Shown piece after piece: positions 44,541 through 53,921 of a stretch of 62,604 nt of DNA. Origin of the DNA: Pirellula staleyi DSM 6068 (GTDB lineage Bacteria > Planctomycetota > Planctomycetia > Pirellulales > Pirellulaceae). The translations under genes were made by a program, and so were the position numbers. The notes beneath the pieces were generated by a model. It worked only from the letters and a program-made list of their open reading frames with translations, searched no databases and was not told where the DNA came from. The stretch spans positions 1 through 62,604 of the forward strand of contig CAMDKL010000012.1 in assembly GCA_945900945.1 (NCBI GenBank), in the 5' to 3' direction. Each line of letters begins with the position of its first letter. The first letter of the stretch is position 1.

Positions 44541-46652
44541 ATGATTTCTTCAGTTGGCTGGATGGTTGTGGCGATTTTGTTCGGTTCGGTTCCGGTAGAT
44601 TTCGATACCGACATCGTTCCGATACTGACGAAATCGGGTTGCAATTCCGGTGCTTGCCATGGAGCCGCTGCGGGTCGTGGTGGATTTCATCTATCCTTGC
44701 TGGGCGGTGATCCAACCGCCGATCACGATTCTATTGTTAACGCCCTCGAAGGGCGACGCATCAATCTCACAAAGCCAGAGTTAAGCATTCTCCTGCAAAA
44801 GCCGACTGGTCAGCTGGACCATGGCGGCGATACCGTGTTGGATTCGGACGACGAAGGAGCCGCGAAGTTGATCGCTTGGATTTCTGCCGGTGCTCCAGTC
44901 GGCGGCAAACGGAAACTGACTGGCTTTCAAGTTTTGCCCAAAAGCAGGTTAGTTGAAGCGATTGGTGACACGGTGCCCGTAAAGGCGCTGGCGGAGTTCG
45001 ACCACGGACCGCCCGAGGATGTTACCAGGTGGACGGTCTTTACGGTCGGCGATGCCTCGGCGATCGAGTTGGATCCCAATTCGCTCGTAGCGAAAGTCAA
45101 TCGTCCGGGCCAACATGTTGTGGTCGCTCGCTTTCTTGATCGAGTGGTTCCGATTCAATTGTTGCTGCCATTAGGATCTCAGGTAGTGGACCTATCGCGT
45201 GAACCAAAAGGAAACTTTGTCGACGAGGAAATTCAAAAGACGCTTTCCGTCCTGAGGCTGCCGGCTTCGCAACCGGTAAACGACTTGGGATTCCTGCGTC
45301 GAGTGACTGTGGACTTGACCGGGCGATTGCCGACACGCAAGGAAGTAGAGGATTTTTTGGCGGACAATGATTCTGGCAAACGAGAAAGGTTAGTCGAGGC
45401 TTTACTGCACAGTGATGCCTATGTTGATATCTGGACGCATCGTTTGGCAAATCTCCTGAGAGTCCGTCCATTACCCAATGAGAGTGAGATTGCAGGCGTG
45501 TATCATGGCTGGCTAAGAGAACAAGTGCGAACAGGGGCGGGACTCGACGATGTGGCGCTTGCGCTGCTGACCGCAGAGGGTGATTCTCATGAGGTGGGGC
45601 CTGCCAATTTTGCGCGCACGACAGCGGACGCTCGAGGTCAAGCCGAGCTGGTCAGCCAAGTATTCATGGGCGTGCGTATGCAGTGTGCCAATTGCCACAA
45701 CCACCCGCTGGATCGCTGGACTCAAGACGATTACCACGGTTTGGCAGCGATCTTCGCTCGCTTGGATCGCGGTAGAATTGTCAAGCTCGGTTCGCGAGGG
45801 GCAGTTACCAATCTGCGAACCGGAGAACCCGCGATTCCTCGAATACCTGGTACTGGGTATTTGGACGAGGATGTCGACGGCAGACGAGAAATGGCCCATT
45901 GGTTGATTGCTAAAGACAACCCGTACTTTGCCAAAGCGATGGTCAACCGGCTGTGGAAGGCCATGTTCGGACGCGGCTTGATTGAGCCCACGGACGATAT
46001 GCGAGAAACGAATCTCGCAACCCATCCCGAATTGTTAAGTAGGTTGGCGGATGATTTCATAGCCAGCGGCTTCGAACTGCGGCATACATTGCGATTGCTC
46101 GCAACCAGCATTGCATATGGTCGCAGTGGAGTTACTTGCCATGAGAATGAAGCGGACGATCGTTTTTACTCTCATGCGTATCGTAGACCACTGGAGCCCG
46201 AGGTGCTGGCGGATGCTCTGGCGGATGTAACCGGCGTTTATGACCAGTACGGCGGATTGCCTCTCGGCACTCGCGCGATTAAGTTGGTTGATCCGCTCAC
46301 CCCGTCGGTATCGTTGGACGTATTGGGACGTTGCACGCGGCAAGCATCCTGCGAAGCTGCTGAATCAAGCGTTGGATTGCCGACAAAACTTCATCAATTG
46401 AACGGTGCTTTGATTAACCGAAAGATCACTGACCCCAAAGGTCGCCTTCATGTGATGCTCGACAATGGGCAGAATTCAGAATCCATTTTGAGCGAGCTGT
46501 ACCTCACCGCTTTGGGACGCAGACCGACTGACCTAGAGACACAGTTTTGGAAGCAGCAGATCGGCACATCGGAACAGTCGGAGATCGCCGCTTATTTTGA
46601 AGATATTTTATGGAGCTTGTTGAGTTGCAGCGAGTTCGCGATGAACCATTGA
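44541..46652 (+). CDS. Planctomycete DUF1549/DUF1553 protein with cytochrome-like N-terminus
   Basis: This 703-residue secreted protein starts with a short hydrophobic signal, then VPILTKSGCNSGACHGAAAG, a Cx4CH motif (Cys34, Cys39, His40) of the planctomycete cytochrome-like PSCyt type. DUF1549 follows (about 230-420; FLRRVTVDLTGRLPTRKEVE, YVDIWTHRLANLLRV, and CANCHNHPLDRWTQDDY with CxxCH at residues 382-386). DUF1553 is next (about 450-690; REMAHWLIAKDNPYFAKAMV, NRLWKAMFGRGLIEPTDDMR). These proteins are nearly specific to planctomycetes and relatives and are always paired with DUF1501 genes; their activity is unknown. It heads a three-gene operon. Confidence 0.93.
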   Translation: MISSVGWMVVAILFGSVPVDFDTDIVPILTKSGCNSGACHGAAAGRGGFHLSLLGGDPTADHDSIVNALEGRRINLTKPELSILLQKPTGQLDHGGDTVLDSDDEGAAKLIAWISAGAPVGGKRKLTGFQVLPKSRLVEAIGDTVPVKALAEFDHGPPEDVTRWTVFTVGDASAIELDPNSLVAKVNRPGQHVVVARFLDRVVPIQLLLPLGSQVVDLSREPKGNFVDEEIQKTLSVLRLPASQPVNDLGFLRRVTVDLTGRLPTRKEVEDFLADNDSGKRERLVEALLHSDAYVDIWTHRLANLLRVRPLPNESEIAGVYHGWLREQVRTGAGLDDVALALLTAEGDSHEVGPANFARTTADARGQAELVSQVFMGVRMQCANCHNHPLDRWTQDDYHGLAAIFARLDRGRIVKLGSRGAVTNLRTGEPAIPRIPGTGYLDEDVDGRREMAHWLIAKDNPYFAKAMVNRLWKAMFGRGLIEPTDDMRETNLATHPELLSRLADDFIASGFELRHTLRLLATSIAYGRSGVTCHENEADDRFYSHAYRRPLEPEVLADALADVTGVYDQYGGLPLGTRAIKLVDPLTPSVSLDVLGRCTRQASCEAAESSVGLPTKLHQLNGALINRKITDPKGRLHVMLDNGQNSESILSELYLTALGRRPTDLETQFWKQQIGTSEQSEIAAYFEDILWSLLSCSEFAMNH

Positions 46653-46745
46653 TTTTCCTAAAAGTCGTTATTCCGTCGACGAAATCACGTTCGTGTGAGG
46701 AGCGAGAAACCGTAACCCTTAGATACACTCAGCAGGCGAATTACA

Positions 46746-48119
46746 ATGACTGTTTATTATGATCACTTGCTTCGCAATTCGCTTCCGTCGCGACGCGACG
46801 TGATCCGAGCTGGTGGATTGACCGCGCTGGGATTGTCGATGTTTAGCGGCACGCCGCTGCGCGGGTTAAACGAGACGCCGCTGCGCGGGTTAAACGTGCA
46901 GCCGTTGCGAGCCGTTCAACCAGGCGTTGGGAAGGCCAAGTCGTGCATCTTGTTGTGGTTGAACGGTGGTCCCAGCCACCTTGAAACGTTCGACATGAAG
47001 CCCAACGCACCGAGCGAAGTCCGAGGGCCGTTCCAGCCGATCAAAACCAACGTGCCTGGAATCGAAATCTCCGAGTTGCTCACCAGCACCGCCAAGATAG
47101 CCGACAAGATCGCGATTATCCGGTCGGTAACATCGCCGTTGGGGGAACATGGACTGGCGAATCACTTCATGTTGACCGGTTACAAACCCTCTCCGGCGCT
47201 TGAGTATCCAAGCTACGGCGCGGTTTTGGCGCATGTGCGTGGCGGGGCTCACACGCTGCCTCCCAATGTATCCGTTCCGAACGACGCATATACGGCAGGT
47301 GCGGGGTATCTCGGTGCCGAGAGCAGCCCGTTTGCTGTAGGAGGCGATCCAGCCAAGCCGGATTTCCGAGTGCGAGATTTGGACTTCTACGCTGGAGTCA
47401 CTGTGGGCCGCTTGGAGCGTCGCCGAGCCTACTTGAGTCAGCTGGAGCGGTTTCAGCAAGCGAGCGAGAGCCCGTTAAGCGAGCCCGATCCGGGATTCGA
47501 ACAAGCGTACCGACTGGTCACTTCGCCGGACGCTAAGAAGGCTTTCGATCTATCTCAGGAATCGGACGCCACACGAGCGCGGTACGGCAGTCGCACCTTC
47601 GGGCAAAGTTGTTTGCTTGCCAAGCGATTGGTCGAGCAGGGAGTTCCGTTCGTCACAGTCAATTACACCGGCTGGGACACTCACGAAAACCTCGTTGTGC
47701 AGCTCAAGGAAGGCTACACAGGAGCAAAGGTCGGAGTCGGGCTTGTGCCCACATTTGATCAGGCTTTTGCGGCCTTGATCAACGACTTGAGCGCATCTGG
47801 CAAGTTGGATGAGACGTTGGTGATTGCGATGGGCGAGTTTGGACGAACTCCCAAGCTGAACATGCGCGGCGGTCGCGATCATTGGCCTCGGGTCTTCAGT
47901 GTGGTCATGGCGGGTGGCGGCGTACGCGGTGGACAAGTGATTGGTAGCAGTGACAGTATTGGTGAAAGCCCCAAAGATCGGCCCGTTACACCCTACGAGC
48001 TGGCTTATACGATTTACGAGTTGCTAGGGGTCGATCCCAACAGCGATTTGCACACTGCCGACGGTCGTCCAGTTCAAATCAACCAAGGTGGAAAAACAAT
48101 TAGTGAGTTGATCGTATGA
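46746..48119 (+). CDS. DUF1501 protein, Tat-exported, with in-frame repeat insertion
   Basis: This sulfatase/alkaline-phosphatase-fold family member has a twin-arginine signal (SRRDVIRAGGLTALGLSMF, Arg16-Arg17). The mature domain shows CILLWLNGGPSHLETFDMKP, SPLGEHGLANHFMLTGYKPS, NYTGWDTHENLVVQLKEG and VIAMGEFGRTPKLNMRGGRD. Length (457) is normal. Between the signal and the domain (codons about 35-58) lie TPLRGLN, TPLRGLN and QPLRAVQ at an exact 24-base period. The first two are encoded by copies of the dispersed CCGCTGCGCGGGTTAAAC element at 46854-46871 and 46878-46895. The stop overlaps the start of the WD40 gene (ATGA). Confidence 0.92.
   Translation: MTVYYDHLLRNSLPSRRDVIRAGGLTALGLSMFSGTPLRGLNETPLRGLNVQPLRAVQPGVGKAKSCILLWLNGGPSHLETFDMKPNAPSEVRGPFQPIKTNVPGIEISELLTSTAKIADKIAIIRSVTSPLGEHGLANHFMLTGYKPSPALEYPSYGAVLAHVRGGAHTLPPNVSVPNDAYTAGAGYLGAESSPFAVGGDPAKPDFRVRDLDFYAGVTVGRLERRRAYLSQLERFQQASESPLSEPDPGFEQAYRLVTSPDAKKAFDLSQESDATRARYGSRTFGQSCLLAKRLVEQGVPFVTVNYTGWDTHENLVVQLKEGYTGAKVGVGLVPTFDQAFAALINDLSASGKLDETLVIAMGEFGRTPKLNMRGGRDHWPRVFSVVMAGGGVRGGQVIGSSDSIGESPKDRPVTPYELAYTIYELLGVDPNSDLHTADGRPVQINQGGKTISELIV
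46854..46919. repeat. In-frame copies of the dispersed GTTTAACCCGCGCAGCGG element
   Basis: Two perfect copies of CCGCTGCGCGGGTTAAAC (46854-46871 and 46878-46895) and one degenerate copy (from 46902) follow each other at a 24-base period within the DUF1501 reading frame. The element is otherwise intergenic in this window. It falls in the linker just after the Tat signal, where extra residues are likely tolerated. Confidence 0.85.
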
Positions 48120-49147
48120 AGCGAAAGTTACTATCAGGCTGGAGACAGCCGGAACTACGCGGGGTTCTGGACGTCGCCTCATGGTTGATCCTATTCACTG
48201 GTGTTGTCGTGCAAACGGCGGCTCGAGGTGTCGAGTCGTTGCCGCCAATTACAGCGTTAGCTGTTGCTCCCAGTGGCATGGAGGTCGTTACAGGTTCGCA
48301 AGCCGGTCTGGAATTGAGGCGGATCCCCCACGTAGGTCCGGCTGTCCTCAGCCGGACAATTCCCCAGTTCGATTTGCTTCGCAGGCTACCGACCGAGTTA
48401 GAACACATCCATGACATAAAGTTCTCGCCGGACGGAAATCTGCTCTGTGTGGTGGGCGGCTCGCCTTCACAACATGGGGCAGTGGAGCTGTACCGTTGGC
48501 CGGATGCCATTTTGCATGCCCGCAGAGAATTGCACGAAGATCTCAACTATTCAGTAGCTTGGCAGGCTGATTCGAAGTCGTTTGCCGTCGCTAGCTCAGA
48601 TACTCGCGTTAGCATTTGCGACATCAGCCAAGAGGCTCCGCTACGCATCATCGAAGGACACTCGCGAAGTGTTCTTGCCATAGCCTACTTGCCAGGCGAG
48701 TACGGATTGGTAACAGGCGGTGTCGACGAAAGCATACGACTTTGGGAGCCAGCAACAGGCAAGCTCTTGCGATCGCTTTCAAACCACACCAAATCGGTAA
48801 CCGGTCTTGCCGTTCGCCCAGGCGATTGGCCAGGGCCGCCAACGCTTGCATCCATCGGCTTGGACCAAACTGTTCGATTGTGGCAACCAACGATTGGACG
48901 CCTCATGCGTTTCGCAAGATTATCCAGCCCACCACTGGATGTCGGTTGGTTGAACGATGGCGATTCGATTGTAGTTGTATGTAAGGACGGCAAGCTGCGA
49001 GTCATCGATCCCGATTCGATGGAAGTGCTTAAAGAAATTCCCGCGATCGACGGCATCGCCTATTGTTTGGCGGTTTTGCCCAACGGAAAGGTAGCGGTCG
49101 GCGGTCAGTCAGGGCAATTGATTTTGCTGCACCCCACTAAGCGGTAG
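48116..49147 (+). CDS. WD40-repeat protein with N-terminal signal/anchor
   Basis: The 343-residue protein has a hydrophobic segment near the start (VASWLILFTGVVVQTAARG) and then about six to seven WD40 blades. The clearest are IIEGHSRSVLAIAYLPGEYG with ESIRLWEPATGKLLRSL, and SNHTKSVTGLAVRPGDWPGP with QTVRLWQPTIGRLMRF. The propeller is probably periplasmic and serves protein binding. It overlaps the DUF1501 stop by four bases. WD40 genes commonly complete the DUF1549-DUF1501 operon in planctomycetes. Confidence 0.9.
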   Translation: MKRKLLSGWRQPELRGVLDVASWLILFTGVVVQTAARGVESLPPITALAVAPSGMEVVTGSQAGLELRRIPHVGPAVLSRTIPQFDLLRRLPTELEHIHDIKFSPDGNLLCVVGGSPSQHGAVELYRWPDAILHARRELHEDLNYSVAWQADSKSFAVASSDTRVSICDISQEAPLRIIEGHSRSVLAIAYLPGEYGLVTGGVDESIRLWEPATGKLLRSLSNHTKSVTGLAVRPGDWPGPPTLASIGLDQTVRLWQPTIGRLMRFARLSSPPLDVGWLNDGDSIVVVCKDGKLRVIDPDSMEVLKEIPAIDGIAYCLAVLPNGKVAVGGQSGQLILLHPTKR

Positions 49148-49364
49148 GGGCGAATAGGTAGCGAATAGGGCTATCCATGTTGCTATTTTGGCGAATCACT
49201 GGATTGTGGTGCGACTTGGTAAAGCGGATCGGCAAGATCTTCAAACGTGTCGCAGGACGAAAATGAAATCTTATCTTTAGGAACTGGGGATGCTATAAAG
49301 GAACGCTCACCTGAAGGAGTCCGACAATGAACAAGATCATTCAAGCCGTCGTTCAGCATCTGTC
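49148..49364. other. Spacer upstream of the VapC remnant
   Basis: I see no gene or clear hairpin. Together with 49545-49745, which is also empty, it separates the WD40 gene from the metallohydrolase gene. Confidence 0.5.
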
Positions 49365-49544
49365 GTCTACGGTCGATTGACTGCGGATCTACGTCGCAAC
49401 GGGCGTCCGATGCAAACCATCGATATTAGGATGGCCGCGATCGCATTATCGATTGGCGATTGCACCGTCGTCACTACTGATTCAGATTTGTCAGCGATCC
49501 AAGGTTTATTGGTCGAAAACTGGGAAGTGGATGAACGTGCATGA
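49365..49544 (+). pseudogene. C-terminal remnant of a VapC-type PIN toxin
   Basis: A 59-codon stretch without a start reads YGRLTADLRRNGRPMQTIDI, RMAAIALSIGDCTVVTTDSD and LSAIQGLLVENWEVDERA, then TGA. This is the second half of a PIN-domain VapC toxin, including the conserved D-x-x-x-A-A and T-D-S-D acidic positions. The N-terminal half and any VapB antitoxin gene are missing. An ATG-led frame at 49327 ends after 17 codons at TGA 49378-49380 and is in a different frame. Confidence 0.75.
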
Positions 49545-49745
49545 ACGAACACATGAAATCTCGTTGCGAACCGTGCCGCATTAGGCTCTTCAACTCTTCC
49601 AGCTTAGTTCGGCAACTCGTCCTTGCTTGCAAGACTTTATTTCCGATATTATTTTAACCATCACACGAATTCCGATGCAGAAAAAGATTATCATTCAAAG
49701 GACCATTTCGCAGTTTGTAGGACTTCAATCGCAGAGGGTGATTCG

Positions 49746-52043
49746 ATGATTGTCAAAGCGTTCGCATCTGTCATATTTATGTTCTTGATGCTGGCCTGTT
49801 GTTTGTCGCTAGTCAGCGCTCAGGACAACAGACTTCCGCTGGTCAGCAATGTTGCTGCTCAGCCCGTCTCGGTCCATGCAAAACAGTTGATCGAGGCGCT
49901 CGACTTTACCGGCACGCCGTTGCAGTCGACGGAGCGAAAGGCATTGGAAGATTCGCTGAAGTTGGACGACGACGCAAAGCTGGTCGCCGGAGTTCAGGCT
50001 GTCTTGGACAAGCTCTGCCTGCTGTCCGTCAATATCAATCCGGAGTCTCGCGTCAAAGTAGCTCCTGGTCCGGCTAGACCTGACCTGGTCGAGCAAGGTT
50101 GGACGCAGTTCCTCGTAAAAGTTCACAATGAAGCAGGTGTGACAGCCGAGCTTAAGGTTTCGAGTCCGCAGGCCGGCAATGTTTATCAGACGAAGTATCC
50201 TGAGCCCGTAGATAAGATCAGCCAACGAGAGATTCGCGACCGTTGGTGCGATTTGAAAATGTTCAATGGACGGCCGCTTCGCGAAACACTTTCGGGCCTA
50301 GAACTGGAGTATCGGATAATTCAAGTCTATAGTCGTGACCTAGGCAAACGCGCCGCAATTGTTTCCTTTGACGTAGGTCAGGGAACGCAAGATGTTGGAT
50401 TTCGATCGGAGGCCAGCATCAACTTTAATGCGGCCGCGGCAATCAAGGTGACGTTTGATATACGAGACGAAGAGGGCCAACCGGTGACAGCCGGATTGAC
50501 CATCCGCGACAAGAAATTGAATGTTTACCCCTCGCAGTCCAAACGCTTGGCACCCGATTTCTTTTTCCACCCTCAGGTCTATCGTGAGAGTGGCGAGTCG
50601 ATGCTGCTGCCGGCTGGTGAATACACTTTGGAATACTCGCGCGGTCCTGAGTACCTCATCGGGCACTCCACTTTTCAAGTCGGCGATGATCCCAGAACCG
50701 TCCGCGTCGTCTTAAACCGTTGGGTTGACCCTGCGAAGCGGCTATGGTGGTCTGGCGATCATCATATTCACGCGGCAGGATGTGCGCATTATACGAATCC
50801 GTCGGAAGGGGTCCATGCACCCGACATGCTTCGGCAGATTCTCGGCGAGGATCTGAAGGTCGGCTGCAATCTAACCTGGGGGCCTTGTTTCGATTACCAG
50901 AAAAAATTCTTTACGGGCAAGGACGATGTCGTTTCCACTTATCCCTATTTACTGCGCTACGACGTCGAGGTCTCGGGATTCGGCTCTCATCAATCGGGCC
51001 ACCTGTGTCTGTTGCGATTAAAAGATCAGATGTATCCGGGTGGCGAGTCGAAGCAGCACTGGCCGACCTTGGGGCTCAATACGCTCAAGTGGGCCAAGAA
51101 ACAAGGCGCAGTATGTGGACCGGCACACAGCGGCAACGGTCTAGATGTTCCTACCAAGGAACTTCCGAATTACATCATTCCGCCGTATAACGGCATTGGT
51201 GCCAACGAGTTCGTTGTGGACATCACTCACGAGGTCGAAGGGCCCGATGGCAAGCCGACTCCGGCAGTGGATTTCATCTCGACAGTCGACACGAACTACT
51301 ACTCGGAATTGAACATGTGGTATCATTCGCTCAACGTTGGCTATCGGGTCCGTGCAAGTGGCGAGACCGATTTTCCCTGTATCACCGGCGAACGCGTCGG
51401 ACTAGGGCGTTCTTATGTCAAACTCGACGGCAAGCTCGACTACGACCTTTGGTGCGAAGGCATCCGTCAGGGTCGCAACTACGTGTCCGAAGGCCGAAGT
51501 CATCTGATGGATTTCCAAGTCAACGATGTCGCGGTCGGAGAAAAAGGGAGCGAGCTTCGTCTTGCTGCATCTGGAACTGTATCGGCGAGCGCTAGAGTGG
51601 CAGCGTTCCTACCGGAAACCCCCAATACAACACCCGATCGTCGCGGGCTTGGTTCGTGGAATCTCGAACGTTCCCGTATTCCGAACACACGTAAAATAAA
51701 AGTCGAGCTGATTGTGAACGCCTACCCAGTGGCTTCGAAGGAGATCGCTGCGGACGGCACGCTCAACGACATCGTGTTCGACAACATCAAGATCGACCGC
51801 AGCAGCTGGATCGCACTTCGAATCGCTTTCTCGTCGCATACCAATCCAGTTTTTGTAATGGTAAAGGATCAACCGATCCGCGCAAGCCGGCGCAGTGCTC
51901 AGTGGTGCCTGGACGGCGTCGAACAATGCTGGAAATCGAAGGAACGAACTTACAAGGCGAACGAATTGGCGGATGCCCAATCCGCTTATGATCATGCTCG
52001 AAGTACCTTCCGTCGGTTGCTGAGTGAATCGGTAACGGACTAG
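49746..52043 (+). CDS. Secreted CehA/McbA-family (PHP-type) metallohydrolase
   Basis: The ATG at 49746 opens a signal peptide (ASVIFMFLMLACCLSLVSAQ) and gives 765 residues. The C-terminal half is a PHP-like metallohydrolase of the CehA/McbA group: RLWWSGDHHIHAAGCAHY (HxH near residues 340-342), GPAHSGNGLDVPTK and RASGETDFPCITGERVGLGR. The N-terminal half (about 40-330) is beta-rich with a carboxypeptidase-regulatory-like segment (DIRDEEGQPVTAGLTIRDKK) and probably binds substrate or partners. The family includes carbamate/ester hydrolases, but in planctomycetes it is widespread and uncharacterised. The substrate is unknown. Confidence 0.88.
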   Translation: MIVKAFASVIFMFLMLACCLSLVSAQDNRLPLVSNVAAQPVSVHAKQLIEALDFTGTPLQSTERKALEDSLKLDDDAKLVAGVQAVLDKLCLLSVNINPESRVKVAPGPARPDLVEQGWTQFLVKVHNEAGVTAELKVSSPQAGNVYQTKYPEPVDKISQREIRDRWCDLKMFNGRPLRETLSGLELEYRIIQVYSRDLGKRAAIVSFDVGQGTQDVGFRSEASINFNAAAAIKVTFDIRDEEGQPVTAGLTIRDKKLNVYPSQSKRLAPDFFFHPQVYRESGESMLLPAGEYTLEYSRGPEYLIGHSTFQVGDDPRTVRVVLNRWVDPAKRLWWSGDHHIHAAGCAHYTNPSEGVHAPDMLRQILGEDLKVGCNLTWGPCFDYQKKFFTGKDDVVSTYPYLLRYDVEVSGFGSHQSGHLCLLRLKDQMYPGGESKQHWPTLGLNTLKWAKKQGAVCGPAHSGNGLDVPTKELPNYIIPPYNGIGANEFVVDITHEVEGPDGKPTPAVDFISTVDTNYYSELNMWYHSLNVGYRVRASGETDFPCITGERVGLGRSYVKLDGKLDYDLWCEGIRQGRNYVSEGRSHLMDFQVNDVAVGEKGSELRLAASGTVSASARVAAFLPETPNTTPDRRGLGSWNLERSRIPNTRKIKVELIVNAYPVASKEIAADGTLNDIVFDNIKIDRSSWIALRIAFSSHTNPVFVMVKDQPIRASRRSAQWCLDGVEQCWKSKERTYKANELADAQSAYDHARSTFRRLLSESVTD

Positions 52044-52303
52044 TGAAGAAGCGTGGAATGAACGCGCCACAGACGATTTCGACTCCAAGAGTTGCTGAGC
52101 ATCGCGAAAAGTTTCCTTCCGATTTTCAGTTAGAACAAGAACGAAGGCCAAGAGGAGTTCTGACTGCGGCCTCTTGGAACCGATGGAAGTCAATCGAAGA
52201 ACTGGATCTCGACGAGGCGTCAACAGCAAGTGAACCGATGTCAGGCGAGGATGCATTGCCATCAGAAACCCTTTCCGTCCGGTCTAGAATTTCATCGTTT
52301 TAG
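52043..52303 (+). CDS. Small hypothetical protein
   Basis: I do not recognise this 86-residue frame. It begins with GTG overlapping the metallohydrolase stop codon (alternative ATG at 52058), is charged and Ser/Glu-rich (RRPRGVLTAASWNRWKSIEE) and has no signal or membrane segment. Its only support is the overlapping position, so it may be a chance frame. Confidence 0.3.
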   Translation: MKKRGMNAPQTISTPRVAEHREKFPSDFQLEQERRPRGVLTAASWNRWKSIEELDLDEASTASEPMSGEDALPSETLSVRSRISSF

Positions 52304-52396
52304 TTTGTGGACGACCTCTCTTCAGTCTTGAATGATCAGCAACGAACGCGGAGTGATCGGTTACTTTGGTTACCCTAACATAAAGTTGAGTTGAAT

Positions 52397-53835
52397 ATGC
52401 CCTTATCAAAAGTCTGGTTTTCGGTCGCAGCGTTGACAATCGTGAGCACTTTGACCACCGTGAATACGTCAGCACTAGAAACGAAAGACATTACGGGCGG
52501 AATGCCATTTATGGAAACGCCTGGAGGTTCGATTGCAGTACGGACCATTTTGCTTCGGCCAAAGCAAGCCGTTGCGAGTACCCTCGAGCAAACTGTTTCC
52601 AACACAAGATAGAATTCATTCAGGAAACGCTGCGCCTATTATTTTGCGGCAGAATTTCGAAGCAAACCGGCGGCTTGAGGCGCTGCGTCAGTTTAGAAAG
52701 ACGGATTACCTCAAAGTACCCCTCGAACAGCTAGACGTAGCCGAGGTAACGAATCTAACTCCAATTGGATTCGGCGACCTAAGACGAGCAGCGTTTCGTG
52801 AGCGAGCTGGGTGGGAATACCCGATTGGAGAGGGCACTCAAGGACTCGCCGTTGTCTTGCTTCCTGGTGTGGCAGAAATTCGCGGCAACTATATCAGGGC
52901 GATTGCGGTACGCGCTCGAGTCGATGTACTCCGAGGAAGTCTGAATGATGCGATGGACAAGATCTGTATCGGACTTGGGATTTCGAAACACGTTGGGGAA
53001 ACCCCCTTCGTTGTTTGCAAGCTCAATCAAGCGGCCAGCGCATCGGATATTCTTGGACCTCTCGAGGAACTGATTCAACACCCAGCTTCGGAAAATCAAT
53101 ATTGGCATCTTGCAGGAATACCAGTTCCCTTTGTAGTCACAAAACCAGCGATTCAGCTCGAAACCTACATGTGGGAAAAAACGGTAACAGAGCTCGCCAG
53201 TTTAGATTCCATTACGTCCGCCAAGCAGTGGGACTCTCGGCGTCGAAAAGGTGAAGTTCAACTTTGATAGTTTTACATCGGAGACGGTTTTAAATGAAAA
53301 GCACGTTTTTAAAGACTGGGAACGATTGTCACGCGAACGTCTACCAGCAATCTGGAAAGACGAAAATCGTCCAGTCGCATCCATGTGCGACTCCGAAGTT
53401 TGGATTCGATACTGGCATATGCGAGTTCAAGCGGTTCGAGGGGAATTAATGGCTTGGGCGTTGCCGGACTTTCACGAAGCGATCCCAAATTTACTCGAAC
53501 TAGGGCCCAAACACGAACATGAATTATCAGACGAGCTGCCAGTCAAGTTGGTTTGCGGGCCGCCATTCGGACCTTCAATCGGGTTTGTGACTTCCGCAGC
53601 GTCACTTCAGCAGCATATCGACTTGATTCGAACAATTGAATCGATTCGTGATTGGAGTGCGAAGAATGGTGGCAAGCTCCCGAAAACACTGCAAGAGCTC
53701 GATCTTCCAGCTCCGGTCGACTGCGTTGTAAACAAACCATTTGTTTATGACCTTTCGCTTGACGGCCACTCCGCAACGCTCCAGGGGGCCGTCGTTGAAA
53801 ACCGCGGATTCAAGTACGAGCTTGAACTGGACTGA
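52397..53835 (+). pseudogene. Frameshifted secreted planctomycete protein
   Basis: Three overlapping frames seem to be one gene. Frame A (ATG 52397) gives a signal peptide (VWFSVAALTIVSTLTTVNTSAL) and VRTILLRPKQAVASTLEQT, ending at 52612. Frame B (coding up to 53267) carries SGNAAPIILRQNFEANRRLE and LEELIQHPASENQYWHLAGI. Frame C (from about 53251 to the stop at 53835) carries IDLIRTIESIRDWSAKNGGK, LPKTLQELDLPAPVDCVVNK and PFVYDLSLDGHSATLQGAVV. The GNAAPI...LR block and the KLPKTLQEL...KPFVY ending belong, to my knowledge, to one single-chain secreted planctomycete family of about 450-480 residues with unknown role. Two shifts, near 52570-52615 and near 53250, would be needed to restore it. 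Sequencing error is the alternative. Confidence 0.6.
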
Positions 53836-53921
53836 ACCAATGTGGACGACCGCTCCGCGGTCGTGAAGGGATATCAACGATCGTGGAGCGATCGGACACA
53901 ATCGACATGCCATGATCCGAG
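53836..53921. repeat. Hairpin-forming spacer repeats
   Basis: ACGACCGC (53846-53853) pairs perfectly with GCGGTCGT (53857-53864) around TCC. About 15 bases further, GATCG-TGGAG-CGATC forms a second small hairpin (near 53879-53893). The first, 10 bases after the stop codon, could act as a weak terminator, but no T run follows. Confidence 0.5.

Noticed and set aside
44541-46652. Possible selenocysteine or recoding in the DUF1549 protein because of unusual Cys spacing
   Set aside because: The Cx4CH spacing is normal for this planctomycete family and no in-frame stop is present.
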